Shown: positions 33,987-42,541 of the stretch, piece by piece
How positions within the stretch are numbered: position 1 is the stretch's first letter
Layout of the letters: each line of letters begins with the position of its first letter
Origin: a bacterium 1XD21-70
Lineage (GTDB): Bacteria > Bacillota > Clostridia > Lachnospirales > Lachnospiraceae
Assembly: GCA_003669055.1 (NCBI GenBank)
Contig: RAYB01000036.1
Coordinates: 1 to 55,240, forward strand
Direction: 5' to 3'
DNA: 55,240 nt
Program-made: the position numbers and the translations under genes
Notes under the pieces: generated by a model
The model's database searches: none
What the model was told of the DNA's origin: nothing
Seen by the model: only the letters and a program-made list of their open reading frames with translations

Positions 33987-35124
33987 GTGGTAGAACTGGA
34001 TCAATTCAAGTACACATTATCTACGTTTCAGAAACCATTAGTGGAAGTGAGGGATTCACTTTGACCTCGATAACAAGGTCAGGAGAATCGATGAGTTAGA
34101 CAAATCCATGGAGGAGCCAAACTTCTGGAATGACGCCGACCGCGCTACCAAGCTGGTGCAGGAGGCCAAGAACCTGAAGGACACGGTGGAACTTTACCGC
34201 GGCCTGGAGCAGGGTTATGAAGACATCCAGGTGATGATCGAGATGGGGTACGAGGAAAACGACGCCTCCTTGATTCCCGAGATTGAGGAAATGCTCCATG
34301 AGTTTGAGGGGAAGTTAGAGAAGCTGCGCATGGGCACCCTTCTTTCCGGGGAATATGACAAATGCAATGCCATTCTGCGCCTGAATGCAGGAGCCGGCGG
34401 AACCGAGTCCTGCGACTGGTGCAGCATGCTTTACCGGATGTATTGCCGGTGGGCAGACAAGATGCAGTACAAGACGGAGGTGCTGGACTTTTTGGACGGC
34501 GACGAGGCAGGCATTAAGTCCGTGACCATCCAGATCAACGGTGAGAATGCCTTCGGCTATCTCAAGTCCGAGCGGGGCGTACACCGCCTGGTGCGCATCT
34601 CCCCGTTCAATGCGGCGGGCAAGCGCCAGACTTCCTTTGTGTCGTGCGACGTGATGCCGGATATTGAAGAAGACCTGGATGTGGAGATCAACCAGGAAGA
34701 TCTGCGGATCGATACCTACCGTTCCAGCGGTGCCGGCGGCCAGCATATCAACAAGACCTCCTCGGCGGTGCGCATTACCCATATTCCTACCGGAATCGTG
34801 GTGCAGTGCCAGAATGAACGTTCCCAGTTCCAGAACAAGGACAAGGCGATGCAGATGCTTAAGGCCAAGCTTTACATGCTTAAGCAGCAGGAGAATGCGG
34901 AGAAGTTATCTGATATTCGCGGCGATGTCAAGGAGATCGGCTGGGGCAACCAGATTCGTTCCTATGTGCTGCAGCCCTATACGATGGTGAAAGATCTGCG
35001 GACCGGGGAGGAGACCGGCAATGTGGCCAATGTACTGGATGGCGGGCTGGACGCCTTTATCAGCGCTTATCTGAAATGGCTGAGCCTTGGATGCCCGGAC
35101 CGGAAGGCCTCGGCGGAAGATTGA
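33987..35124 (+). CDS. prfB: Peptide chain release factor 2 with programmed +1 frameshift
   Basis: RF2 (378 residues after shifting) terminates translation at UGA and UAA. It is read from GTG 33987 for 25 codons to CTT, then TGA (34062-34064). A +1 slip at CTT-TGA-C continues in the frame starting at 34063 (DLDNKVRRIDELDK and onward). A GTGAGGG Shine-Dalgarno-like stretch lies just before the slip site. Low RF2 allows the shift and so restores RF2, a conserved autoregulation. The tripeptide anticodon SPF (RISPFNAAGKRQ) and the GGQ motif (SSGAGGQHINKT) are both present. It is not a pseudogene. Confidence 0.97.
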
Positions 35125-35130
35125 CAGAAA

Positions 35131-35163
35131 AAAGGGGTGCCCCTGGTGGGGTACCCTTTCTTT
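35131..35163. terminator. Terminator after prfB
   Basis: AAAGGG pairs with CCCTTT and GCCCC with GGGG in one imperfect hairpin, followed by CTTTGT. It separates prfB from the convergent regulator. Confidence 0.6.
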
Positions 35164-35198
35164 GTCGGACACACCGCAGATAAGAGCCAAGGCTGCAG

Positions 35199-35957
35199 TT
35201 AAGGGTTTTGCTTTTCCGGATCCGTGCTGCCGTTTTCCTTGTGTATGATATCGAGGTAATTATATAATGTGAAACGGGAGATTTTCAGGTGCTCATACAC
35301 CCGTTCGGAGGCCTTCGTAATCAGGAAGGCTCCTTTTTTGTCCAGGAAACGCACAAATTCGATCTTGTCCTCCCGTTTCATCTGGGATACAGGCTTGCCG
35401 GTCCGCCGGTCTGCCTGCGCGATCAAATACTCCAGGACCTGTGAGACATCATTGGCGAAGATCTCGCCGGTATCTGCTGCAGCGGGAGGCTGAGGCTGGT
35501 TTTTCTGCGGAGGCGGCGTTTCCTCCTGGGGGGAGGCCGCCTCTTTTTGTGCCGCAGCCGCCTGGGGCAGGTTGTACTTGTTGTATTGTTTTAGGAATTC
35601 CTCAAAACGCACGGTCTCCGTAATGTCGGTATTGATGCACAGGCAGCCGACCACCTCGTTTTCGGAGTTGCGGATGAACATGGTGGAGGTGCGGAGGATT
35701 TTGCCGTCCCGGGTTGTCACTACATAGTTGTAGCGGTTCCCGTCCTGGACGGTTCCTCTTAGGACTTCGAGGCCGAGGTTGGAGCCGCAGTCCCCGATTC
35801 TGCGGTTGGTAATATGGCCGTTGCGGATATCGACGATCGTATGGTCATATTCCTTGGTGAGGTCGTGCAGGATGATCTCACACCGGTTCCCGAACTGGTT
35901 TTCCAGCATGGTCAAAAGCTGCTGCCACATCGGCCATTCCTCATATATGGTATTCAT
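35199..35957 (-). CDS. YheO-type PAS/HTH transcriptional regulator
   Basis: A 252-residue regulator. Residues 10-115 are a YheO-like PAS domain (PF08348 type: LENQFGNRCEIILHDLTKEYDHTIVDIRNGHITNR, then FIRNSENEVVGCLCINTDIT). A Pro/Gln/Ala-rich flexible linker spans about 130-170, and the C-terminus is an HTH_22-like domain (REDKIEFVRFLDKKGAFLITKASERVYEHLKISRFTLYNYLDII). Relatives such as DauR control amino-acid catabolism genes beside them. It lies 104 bases downstream of the amidohydrolase on the same strand and probably regulates the adjacent amidohydrolase/TRAP cluster. The ligand is unknown. The ATG at 35957 is preferred to an upstream TTG. Confidence 0.82.
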   Translation of the reverse strand: MNTIYEEWPMWQQLLTMLENQFGNRCEIILHDLTKEYDHTIVDIRNGHITNRRIGDCGSNLGLEVLRGTVQDGNRYNYVVTTRDGKILRTSTMFIRNSENEVVGCLCINTDITETVRFEEFLKQYNKYNLPQAAAAQKEAASPQEETPPPQKNQPQPPAAADTGEIFANDVSQVLEYLIAQADRRTGKPVSQMKREDKIEFVRFLDKKGAFLITKASERVYEHLKISRFTLYNYLDIIHKENGSTDPEKQNP

Positions 35958-36061
35958 AATATTCAATCCTTTCCCTTTTTAGTAAAAGGCCATAGCCATT
36001 TTGGCAGAAAATGGCAGGACTTAAATATTAGTATAATACAGAACGGGATAAAAGTACAAGT

Positions 36062-37282
36062 TTAACGTACCAGTTTTCCGTTCTTCATTACGTGGACGAC
36101 GCGCCCCAATGCGCCAAGGTCCTGAAGCGGGTTCCCGTCCGTAAACAGGAGGTCGGCCTTCTGCCCGGCCTTCACCATGCCCCCGGATGGCGCGTGGATT
36201 GCTTGGGCGGCGCGGGAGGTAGCACTGAGCAAAACGTCTTCTAAGGACATTCCTACTTTCTCGTGCAGGATTTTCAGGGTGAGATGAAACTCGTGGAAAT
36301 AAGAATATTTGCACCCGGCATCCGTCCCGGCGATAATGTTGACGCCTTCCTCATACATTGCCCTGGTGGTTTCAAAGCGGCTGTCCTGGAATTGCCTCCA
36401 TTCGCTGATCCTTTCGGGCAGGGGTGCGCCCTCTTCGGGGGGCAGCAGATAGGCTTTTCCGAAAGCAGGGCAGACGGAAATCCTCTTCTCTGCGATGCGT
36501 GCGGCCAGTTCCCGGGAATAGGAAATGCCCTGTTTTCCCGCCGGATCCTTAAAGCTGCAGTGCTCTATGGTATCGAAACCGGCATCCACCGCATTGGCAA
36601 TCCCGGCGGTGGTATGGATATGGCCGGCAACCAATTTGCCCCTGGAGTGTGCTTCATAGGCAATCATTTCCAAAATGGCTTTTTCGTACTGGTTGATAAG
36701 GGAGTTGCTGCCGGGGGTCATATTGCCGCCGGATACCATAACCTTTATGAAATCTACCGGGTGCTTGCAAAGGAGCCGGACAGCCTTTTGGACGTCGTGG
36801 AAGGAATCTGCTTCCATGCCTAAAAAATGGCAGTGCCCCCCGGTGATGGTGATAGGCGGGCCGCAGGCGATGATATCAGGGCTGTCGGCCAGCCCGGACT
36901 CTGCGGCGAGTTTTAGGTCAAGGATCCCCAGGCCTTTGGCGCCGCAGTCCCTCACTGTGGTAACGCCGCTTTCCAGTTCGGTGCGGGCAGCGGCCGCCAT
37001 CCGCAACAGGGACATGCCGCTGCTTTCCTGTTCCAGGGCAGTGACCGGGTTGGCACTGGAATCGAAGCACAGATGGAGATGGGCATCAATCATCCCAGGC
37101 ATGACATAGGCATCCCCGGCGTCGGTTTTTTCTATGGAACCGTCCTGTAAGAGGAGATTCAATTCAGACAAGGGGGCGGCCTCGCGGATACGGCCCTTCT
37201 CCACCACAATTCCCATCTGTGGGCGGTATCTGGCATGCTCCAGGCTGCAGTCGATGAAATTTTTGGCAATGATCAGTTTCAT
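36062..37282 (-). CDS. Metal-dependent amidohydrolase
   Basis: A 406-residue amidohydrolase-superfamily enzyme, closest in style to imidazolonepropionase/Xaa-Pro-dipeptidase-like members. Metal ligands are visible in order: GMIDAHLHLCFD (HxH), VDFIKVMVSGG (carboxylated Lys), GHIHTT (His), TIEHCSF (His) and AGTDAG (Asp). A beta-sandwich is formed by the two ends (KLIIAKNFIDC, LFTDGNPLQDLGALGRVVHVMKNGKLV). It probably hydrolyses a cyclic amide or dipeptide-like bond in the cytoplasm. The start at 37282 follows AAAGGAG. It is divergent from the TRAP operon across a 275-base gap with promoters both ways. Confidence 0.88.
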   Translation of the reverse strand: MKLIIAKNFIDCSLEHARYRPQMGIVVEKGRIREAAPLSELNLLLQDGSIEKTDAGDAYVMPGMIDAHLHLCFDSSANPVTALEQESSGMSLLRMAAAARTELESGVTTVRDCGAKGLGILDLKLAAESGLADSPDIIACGPPITITGGHCHFLGMEADSFHDVQKAVRLLCKHPVDFIKVMVSGGNMTPGSNSLINQYEKAILEMIAYEAHSRGKLVAGHIHTTAGIANAVDAGFDTIEHCSFKDPAGKQGISYSRELAARIAEKRISVCPAFGKAYLLPPEEGAPLPERISEWRQFQDSRFETTRAMYEEGVNIIAGTDAGCKYSYFHEFHLTLKILHEKVGMSLEDVLLSATSRAAQAIHAPSGGMVKAGQKADLLFTDGNPLQDLGALGRVVHVMKNGKLVR

Positions 37283-37354
37283 ATGGACTCCTTTCTCCAT
37301 AAAAAGCCCTCCGGGCAATATGGTAAGATAATGTTATGATGAATGATAAAACTA

Positions 37355-37383
37355 ATTGTACGAGATTTTAAAGAAAAAATCAA
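37355..37383 (-). promoter_or_regulatory. Promoter of the amidohydrolase
   Basis: On the minus strand TTGATT (37383-37378), a 17-base spacer and TACAAT (37360-37355). The AT-rich gap 37283-37557 holds no gene. Confidence 0.6.
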
Positions 37384-37474
37384 CACAAATCAGCATGAAA
37401 TATAACAAAAAATTATGGTTTGCAGATTTTATCGGTCGGATTCTATAAAAAAACAAGAAAATACCAAAAAATAA

Positions 37475-37503
37475 TTGACATATTGTTGAAAATGAAATAC
37501 AAT
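37475..37503 (+). promoter_or_regulatory. Promoter of the TRAP operon
   Basis: TTGACA (37475-37480), a 17-base spacer and TACAAT (37498-37503). It is divergent from the amidohydrolase promoter, with about 90 bases between the two -35 boxes, enough for a shared regulator site. Confidence 0.78.
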
Positions 37504-37557
37504 TATCTAACAAAGAGTTGAAATAAATCAAATAAAAAATTTTAGGAGGAAAGTGTA

Positions 37558-38688
37558 ATGAAAAGGACATGGGCTATGATGACGGTTTTGGCAATGGCAG
37601 CTTCCCTCTGTGCATGCGGCAAAGGCGGCAATGGGAAGGTGCCCGCGACAGCGCAGCAGCCTACAAAGGCAGCAGAAAAAGCAGAATCACCGGAGGGCGG
37701 CGCAGAAGGGGCGGCTGCCGCAAAGGAGGATGTGATTGTCTTAAAATATGCGGCGGCGGAAGTCCCGGGAACCCCTGAGAATGATGCAAACCTGAATTTT
37801 ATCAAAACGATAGAAGAAAAATCAAACGGGAAAATCAAGGTGGAGTATTACCACAGCAGCCAGTTAGGGAATGACAAGCAGGTGGTGGTGGCGGCCTTGG
37901 GGGGATCCCTTGACATCGTGAAAAGTTCTGCAGGCAATTTGATGGATTATTCGGATGCCCTTGCCTTTGCCGATCTGCCGGGTCTGTTTAAAAACCAGAA
38001 ACACCTGAGGGCAGTATTCCAGGATGAAGTGGTCAGGAAGGAAATCAGTGATGATATTTTCGGCGATATCGGGATGGTGCCGGTCAATTTTGACGTAGAC
38101 GGCGGAGCGGCGCGGGCTCTTTTTTACAATAGAAAGGGCGGGGCGGCAAAGCTTCCCGGGGATATGAAGGGGGTGAAAATGCGGACTACCGGCTCGGAGA
38201 TTGAGATGGCTTTATTTTCCCAATGGGGGGCTTCTTCCGTGCCCATGAATTTTAACGAACTTTATCTGGCCTTGCAGCAGGGAACGGTGGATGGGCTGTA
38301 CGGGCATCCGATCGGCACGTATGGAAACAAACTTTGTGAGGTGACAAAATATTGTACGGTTATTGACATGTCTTATATCGCTTCGGTTCAGCTGATGAGC
38401 AAGGGATGTATCGAAAAGCTGGGAGGGGAAGGTTCCGAACTTTATGAGATCGTCATGGAGGCCGGAAAGGAACTGGAACTATATAAGGACAAGCTGATTG
38501 AGGAAAAGCTGGGAAGCATTATGGAGCAGATCCAGGCAGACGGCGTGGAAGTCTATGTGCCGGGCAGCCAGGAGATCGGGCAGTGGAGGGCTACCGGGCA
38601 GGCGGTCTGGGAAGATTATGTGGGGGAAGGGAAGATGGTTCCGCAGAAGATTGTGGATGAGGTAGTGGCAATCGGAGAGGGGTTCTGA
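37558..38688 (+). CDS. dctP: TRAP transporter substrate-binding protein (DctP)
   Basis: A 376-residue lipoprotein: the signal MKRTWAMMTVLAMAASLCAC with the lipobox Cys near residue 20, a low-complexity Gly/Ala/Glu linker to about residue 58, and a DctP domain (VLKYAAAEVPGTPENDANLNF, KIKVEYYHSSQLGNDKQVV, GVKMRTTGSEIEMALFSQWGASSVPMNFNELYLALQQGTVDGL). The R-T-x-S-like segment contains the conserved Arg that contacts a carboxylate, so the ligand is probably an organic acid. AGGAGGAAAG stands before the ATG. It is the first gene of the operon that ends at the terminator at 43815. Confidence 0.93.
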   Translation: MKRTWAMMTVLAMAASLCACGKGGNGKVPATAQQPTKAAEKAESPEGGAEGAAAAKEDVIVLKYAAAEVPGTPENDANLNFIKTIEEKSNGKIKVEYYHSSQLGNDKQVVVAALGGSLDIVKSSAGNLMDYSDALAFADLPGLFKNQKHLRAVFQDEVVRKEISDDIFGDIGMVPVNFDVDGGAARALFYNRKGGAAKLPGDMKGVKMRTTGSEIEMALFSQWGASSVPMNFNELYLALQQGTVDGLYGHPIGTYGNKLCEVTKYCTVIDMSYIASVQLMSKGCIEKLGGEGSELYEIVMEAGKELELYKDKLIEEKLGSIMEQIQADGVEVYVPGSQEIGQWRATGQAVWEDYVGEGKMVPQKIVDEVVAIGEGF

Positions 38689-38710
38689 ACGGAAGGGGGA
38701 GAGGGTAGAT

Positions 38711-39223
38711 ATGAGGTTATACCGTTTTTTTAACATGGTCAGCGAAATGCTAAACCGTGCCTGTAAAGCCTTCTGCCTTATCATCGGAAGTGTGCTGGTA
38801 GTGAACCTTTTTTTGGGGGTATTCACGCGTTTTGTCCTGAATAACCCGCTTGGTTTTACGGAGGAAATAGCCCGTTTTTGTATGCTGTGGTTTGCGTTTA
38901 TCGGAGGCAGCATTGCTTTGCGGCAGAAAGAACTGATTTCCTTTACGTTTTTGATAGACAAGGCTCCCAAAACGGTGAGACAAGGGATGAGGATCCTGAA
39001 TCTTGTTTTGGTGATTGTGTTTTTGTCGGTATTCCTTGCCGCGGGTACGGATGCGATGAAAATATTCCGTTTTGGCAAGGCATCTGTCACGAAGATCAAC
39101 CAGGCATGGACGGCGTCAGGCATTTATGTGGGGGCAGCAGTGATGCTGATCCATTGCATTACCGACTTGCTTAAGGAATTTTCCATGGTATTGCAAAAGG
39201 GGAAGGGGGAAGAAGGCCTATGA
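38711..39223 (+). CDS. dctQ: TRAP transporter small permease (DctQ)
   Basis: A 170-residue protein with four membrane helices, the DctQ layout. A typical block, LNNPLGFTEEIARFCMLWFAFIGGSIALRQKELISF, is visible at about residues 39-75. DctQ pairs with DctM to form the Na+-driven importer. Its stop codon overlaps the start of dctM (ATGA at 39220-39223), implying coupled translation. Confidence 0.92.
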   Translation: MRLYRFFNMVSEMLNRACKAFCLIIGSVLVVNLFLGVFTRFVLNNPLGFTEEIARFCMLWFAFIGGSIALRQKELISFTFLIDKAPKTVRQGMRILNLVLVIVFLSVFLAAGTDAMKIFRFGKASVTKINQAWTASGIYVGAAVMLIHCITDLLKEFSMVLQKGKGEEGL

Positions 39224-40500
39224 ATTCCATGCTGCTTTTATTCGGCTCTTTGGCTGCGTTTCTTTTGCTGGGGGTGCCGATCGCCTTTTCCATCGGCCTG
39301 TCCGTGGTCCTTACGCTTTTTGTGCATGACCAGCTGCCAATGATTATCTTGTTCCAGCAGACATACCAGGGGTTAGACAGCTTTACGCTCCTGGCGCTTC
39401 CGCTGTTTATCATGGCAGGCGATTTGATGGGCAGGGTCGGGCTGATCGATGACCTGCTGGAAATATGTGAGGTTCTGCTGGGGCGGGTGCGGGGCAGCCT
39501 GGCTCATGCCAATATCCTGGGGTCGATGTTTTTTGCGGGCATATCCGGTTCTGCTACCGCAGACACGGCAGCAATTGGCGGGATTTTGATACCGGCAATG
39601 GAAAAGCAGGGATATGACAGTGATTTTGCGGTGGCAGTCACGGCCTCTTCCTCGGTCATCGGGCCGATCATCCCACCAAGCATCGGATTTGTGCTGTACG
39701 GTGCGACGATGATGGTTTCTATATCGGATCTGTTCGTTGCGGGGATTATCCCCGGGGTTATGCTGGGGCTGGCACTCATGATCCCTACGGCATATATCAG
39801 CCATAAACGGAATTACCCCAAAAGCAATAAGGTGTATGCCCCCAAGGAAATAATAAGAGCCTTGATGCGGGCGGTTCCGGCATTGGTCATGCCGGTGCTG
39901 ATTTTGGGCGGTATCTTAGGCGGTGTTTTCACACCGACAGAGGCTGCGGATGTTGCGGTTGTTTATGCGCTTCTTGTGGGGGTGCTCTATTATAAATCCC
40001 TGAATTTAAAGACCGTATGTGACTGTGTGATCCAGTCGGTCATTTCCTGCGGTGCAGTCCTTCTGATCGTCGGGTTTTCGGGATGTTTTGGCGCCCTGGT
40101 AGCCATGACGCAGGTGCCTCAGGCGATTGCCGGTTTCCTGCTGTCTTTCACTTCCAGCAAGGTGGTTCTTCTTTTGCTGGCCAACCTTTTTTTGCTGGCC
40201 ATGGGCTGTGTGATGGAGAGCAATGCAATTCTTTTGATCTGTGCTCCCATATTGGCTCCGGTTGCCGTGCAGTATGGGGTGGATCCGGTGCATTTCGGAG
40301 TTGTTTTCCTTTTGAATATCATTATCGGCCTGGCAACGCCGCCGTTCGGGATGTGTCTGTTTATTGCTGCCGGCAAGGCGGATGTCAGCCTGTCAAAGGC
40401 TATGCGGGCGATCATGCCGTTTTGCATTGCGGAAATCATCGTGCTTTTCCTTGTTACCTACATACCGGGGATCTGCCTGTTTTTGCCGGGGCTTTTATAG
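39220..40500 (+). CDS. dctM: TRAP transporter large permease (DctM)
   Basis: A 426-residue membrane protein with about twelve helices and two re-entrant hairpins. Family blocks are present: LLLGVPIAFSIGLS, LPLFIMAGDLMGRVGLIDDL, ANILGSMFFAGISGSATADTAAIGGILIPAM and AVTASSSVIGPIIPPSIGFVLYG, and at the end FGVVFLLNIIIGLATPPFGMCLFIA. It transports the ligand delivered by DctP using the sodium gradient. Its genes sit between a divergent amidohydrolase and three downstream enzymes, so the imported compound is probably processed by them. Confidence 0.95.
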   Translation: MNSMLLLFGSLAAFLLLGVPIAFSIGLSVVLTLFVHDQLPMIILFQQTYQGLDSFTLLALPLFIMAGDLMGRVGLIDDLLEICEVLLGRVRGSLAHANILGSMFFAGISGSATADTAAIGGILIPAMEKQGYDSDFAVAVTASSSVIGPIIPPSIGFVLYGATMMVSISDLFVAGIIPGVMLGLALMIPTAYISHKRNYPKSNKVYAPKEIIRALMRAVPALVMPVLILGGILGGVFTPTEAADVAVVYALLVGVLYYKSLNLKTVCDCVIQSVISCGAVLLIVGFSGCFGALVAMTQVPQAIAGFLLSFTSSKVVLLLLANLFLLAMGCVMESNAILLICAPILAPVAVQYGVDPVHFGVVFLLNIIIGLATPPFGMCLFIAAGKADVSLSKAMRAIMPFCIAEIIVLFLVTYIPGICLFLPGLL

Positions 40501-40540
40501 CCTTCCTGGGAAGCGGCCATGGGAGGGGAAGGAGGATAAA

Positions 40541-41287
40541 ATGTATATCAGGATAGGACAGGGCTTTTATATGGTAGGGGGAGGGGATGCGGGACCCGGC
40601 ATCTCTTCCTATAAAGACTGCAATGTATATTTGGTGGCGGATGGGGGGCAGGCGGTCTTGTTTGATGCAGGAAGCGGCCTGGACACGGGGCGTATTCTGG
40701 AAAATATCCGTGAGGCCGGGGTAGAGCCCTCCCAAATACAATATTTGTTCATTACCCATTGCCACGGCGACCACGCGGGAGGTGTCCAGGATATGAAGCG
40801 GGCTCTGCCCTGCCTGGAGGTGGTGGCTTCGGCAAAGGAGGCAAAGCTGATGGAGGCGGGGACGGAAAGGATGCTGGGGCTGGCAGCGGCGAAGATCAAA
40901 GGGGCGTATCCGGCAGATTATGTTTTCCGCCACCAGAAGGCAGACCGGATCGTGGAACACCGGGAGGTATTCCGGATATCCGGGATGGAGGTAGAGGCCA
41001 TCGTGGTACCGGGGCATAGCATAGAATCGGTATGTTACCAGATGGATTTCAAAGGGAGGAGGTATCTGTTTTCCGGGGACAGCGTCTATAAAAACGGGGC
41101 GCTGAGCCTGCAAAACTGCTATGGCTCCTCCCTGGAAAGGTACAGGAAATATCTGCCCAGGCTGGCAGGGAGGGGGATTGATGCCTTGATCCCTGCGCAT
41201 TTCGGCTTCACGCTGACAAATGGGCAGGCACATATTGAGAAGGCGCTGGCATATTTGGAGAGTTCCGCACTGCCGCCGATGGTGTGA
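40541..41287 (+). CDS. MBL-fold metallo-hydrolase
   Basis: A 248-residue metallo-beta-lactamase-fold enzyme. The zinc motif ITHCHGDHAGG (HxHxDH) is at about residue 70-80, with later ligands in VVPGHSIESVCY (His), FSGDSVY (Asp) and IPAHFGFTL (His). It is of the glyoxalase II/lactonase-like single-domain type. The upstream ribosome site AAGGAGG is strong. Its stop lies 27 bases before the DUF362 gene. In this operon it may hydrolyse a thioester, lactone or amide intermediate; the substrate is unknown. Confidence 0.85.
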   Translation: MYIRIGQGFYMVGGGDAGPGISSYKDCNVYLVADGGQAVLFDAGSGLDTGRILENIREAGVEPSQIQYLFITHCHGDHAGGVQDMKRALPCLEVVASAKEAKLMEAGTERMLGLAAAKIKGAYPADYVFRHQKADRIVEHREVFRISGMEVEAIVVPGHSIESVCYQMDFKGRRYLFSGDSVYKNGALSLQNCYGSSLERYRKYLPRLAGRGIDALIPAHFGFTLTNGQAHIEKALAYLESSALPPMV

Positions 41288-41313
41288 ATGGGGCGGAGAT
41301 AATGGAGGGAGAT

Positions 41314-42531
41314 ATGGGACAGAGGGTTGCAGTTGTCAAAAAGGGCAAAAAGACCGTTCTGGAGACGGTGAGGGAGGCAATCGGCTTTCTTGGCGGGATT
41401 CAGGCATTTGTAAAACCGGGGCAGAAGGTTATGCTGAAGCCGAACTGTACGGGGCCGCTGAGTTCGGAGGACGGGGCAGTTACCTCCAATGAGGTATTGG
41501 AAAGCCTTATAATCCTGGCCAGGGACGCGGGGGCGGCACAAGTTGATATCGTTGAGGGATCCGGAGCTTTCCACCTGGGAACCATGCGGATTTTCCGTGC
41601 CCTGGGGGTGGATGCGCTGGCTAGGCGGCAGAATGCCCGTTTGTATGATGCGAATGAGGCCGGGTTTACTGTGGTAAGAAATAAAGATTTTATTATGATG
41701 GATGAGATTGAGATATCAAAGATGGTCTGGCAATATGATGTGATTATCAATATCCCGGTGATGAAGACCCACCCGCTAACGGAAATTACCGTCGCATATA
41801 AGAATATGAACGGGTTATTGTCGCCCCGGGATAAGCGCAGGTTCCATGATTACAATATGAGGAAAGCGATCGTAGATTTGACAACGGCTCTGCCGCCTTA
41901 TTTGACGGTGGTGGATGGGCTGACAGCGATGGAGGGGCTAGGGCCGTTGGAAGGGACGCCGGTAGACATGGGGCTGGTCATGGCAGGCGCCAGCCCTGCG
42001 GCAGTAGATGCCACGGCGGCAAGGATTATGGGCTTTTTGCCGGAAAAGCTGGAATACTTAAGGGAGGCAGAGAAGGCGGGGCACGGTTCAATCCGGGAAG
42101 AGGACATCGAAATCCTGGGGGAAGCCATCCGGGACGTGGCCTATACTTTCAAGACGGCAGAACCAGGCAAGCAGCAGTATGAAGGGATTTCCGTCTTTGA
42201 ACTGGAGATGCCGGAGAGGTGCTATGGGTGCCGGGCAGTGATGGCGATTGCCCTTACCAGGATCCGGGAGGCCGGCCATCTGCCGGGCTTTAGGGGGATG
42301 CAGATATTGATGAATGGGGATGACCCGGAAAAACTGCCGCCTTTGGGCGAAGGAGGGCATCTGTTCTGTATCGGGAACTGTACCAGGAACTATTACGAAA
42401 AGCACAAGGGAAGGGAAAACGTCCATTTTATTATGGGATGTGCCCCGTCAGGCCTTACCACGGAGGAAGCCTTCCGGGAATGCTATGGGATCAGCCGCCC
42501 GGACCGGCATGTCCGGGGGCATGTGGATTAG
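41314..42531 (+). CDS. DUF362 domain protein
   Basis: A 405-residue protein of the DUF362 family, which has no settled function. The N-terminal half carries the family pattern (VMLKPNCTGPLSSEDGAVTS, DIVEGSGAF, VIINIPVMKTHPLTEITVAYKNMNGLLSPRDK, LTVVDGLTAMEGLGPLEGTP, PAAVDATAARIMGF). The C-terminal half adds Cys motifs (ERCYGCRAV, FCIGNCTRN, MGCAPSG) different from the ferredoxin domain of many DUF362 proteins; they could hold a metal or an Fe-S cluster. The ATG at 41314 follows GGAGGGAG; a GTG at 41284 and an ATG at 41302 are alternatives. It overlaps no neighbour and is ten bases from the PLP gene. Confidence 0.85.
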   Translation: MGQRVAVVKKGKKTVLETVREAIGFLGGIQAFVKPGQKVMLKPNCTGPLSSEDGAVTSNEVLESLIILARDAGAAQVDIVEGSGAFHLGTMRIFRALGVDALARRQNARLYDANEAGFTVVRNKDFIMMDEIEISKMVWQYDVIINIPVMKTHPLTEITVAYKNMNGLLSPRDKRRFHDYNMRKAIVDLTTALPPYLTVVDGLTAMEGLGPLEGTPVDMGLVMAGASPAAVDATAARIMGFLPEKLEYLREAEKAGHGSIREEDIEILGEAIRDVAYTFKTAEPGKQQYEGISVFELEMPERCYGCRAVMAIALTRIREAGHLPGFRGMQILMNGDDPEKLPPLGEGGHLFCIGNCTRNYYEKHKGRENVHFIMGCAPSGLTTEEAFRECYGISRPDRHVRGHVD

Positions 42532-42541
42532 GAGGGGCAAT

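Noticed and set aside
33987-34110. prfB as a frameshifted pseudogene.
   Set aside because: The TGA is in the conserved CTT-TGA-C recoding site with an upstream stimulator, and the rest of RF2 is intact.
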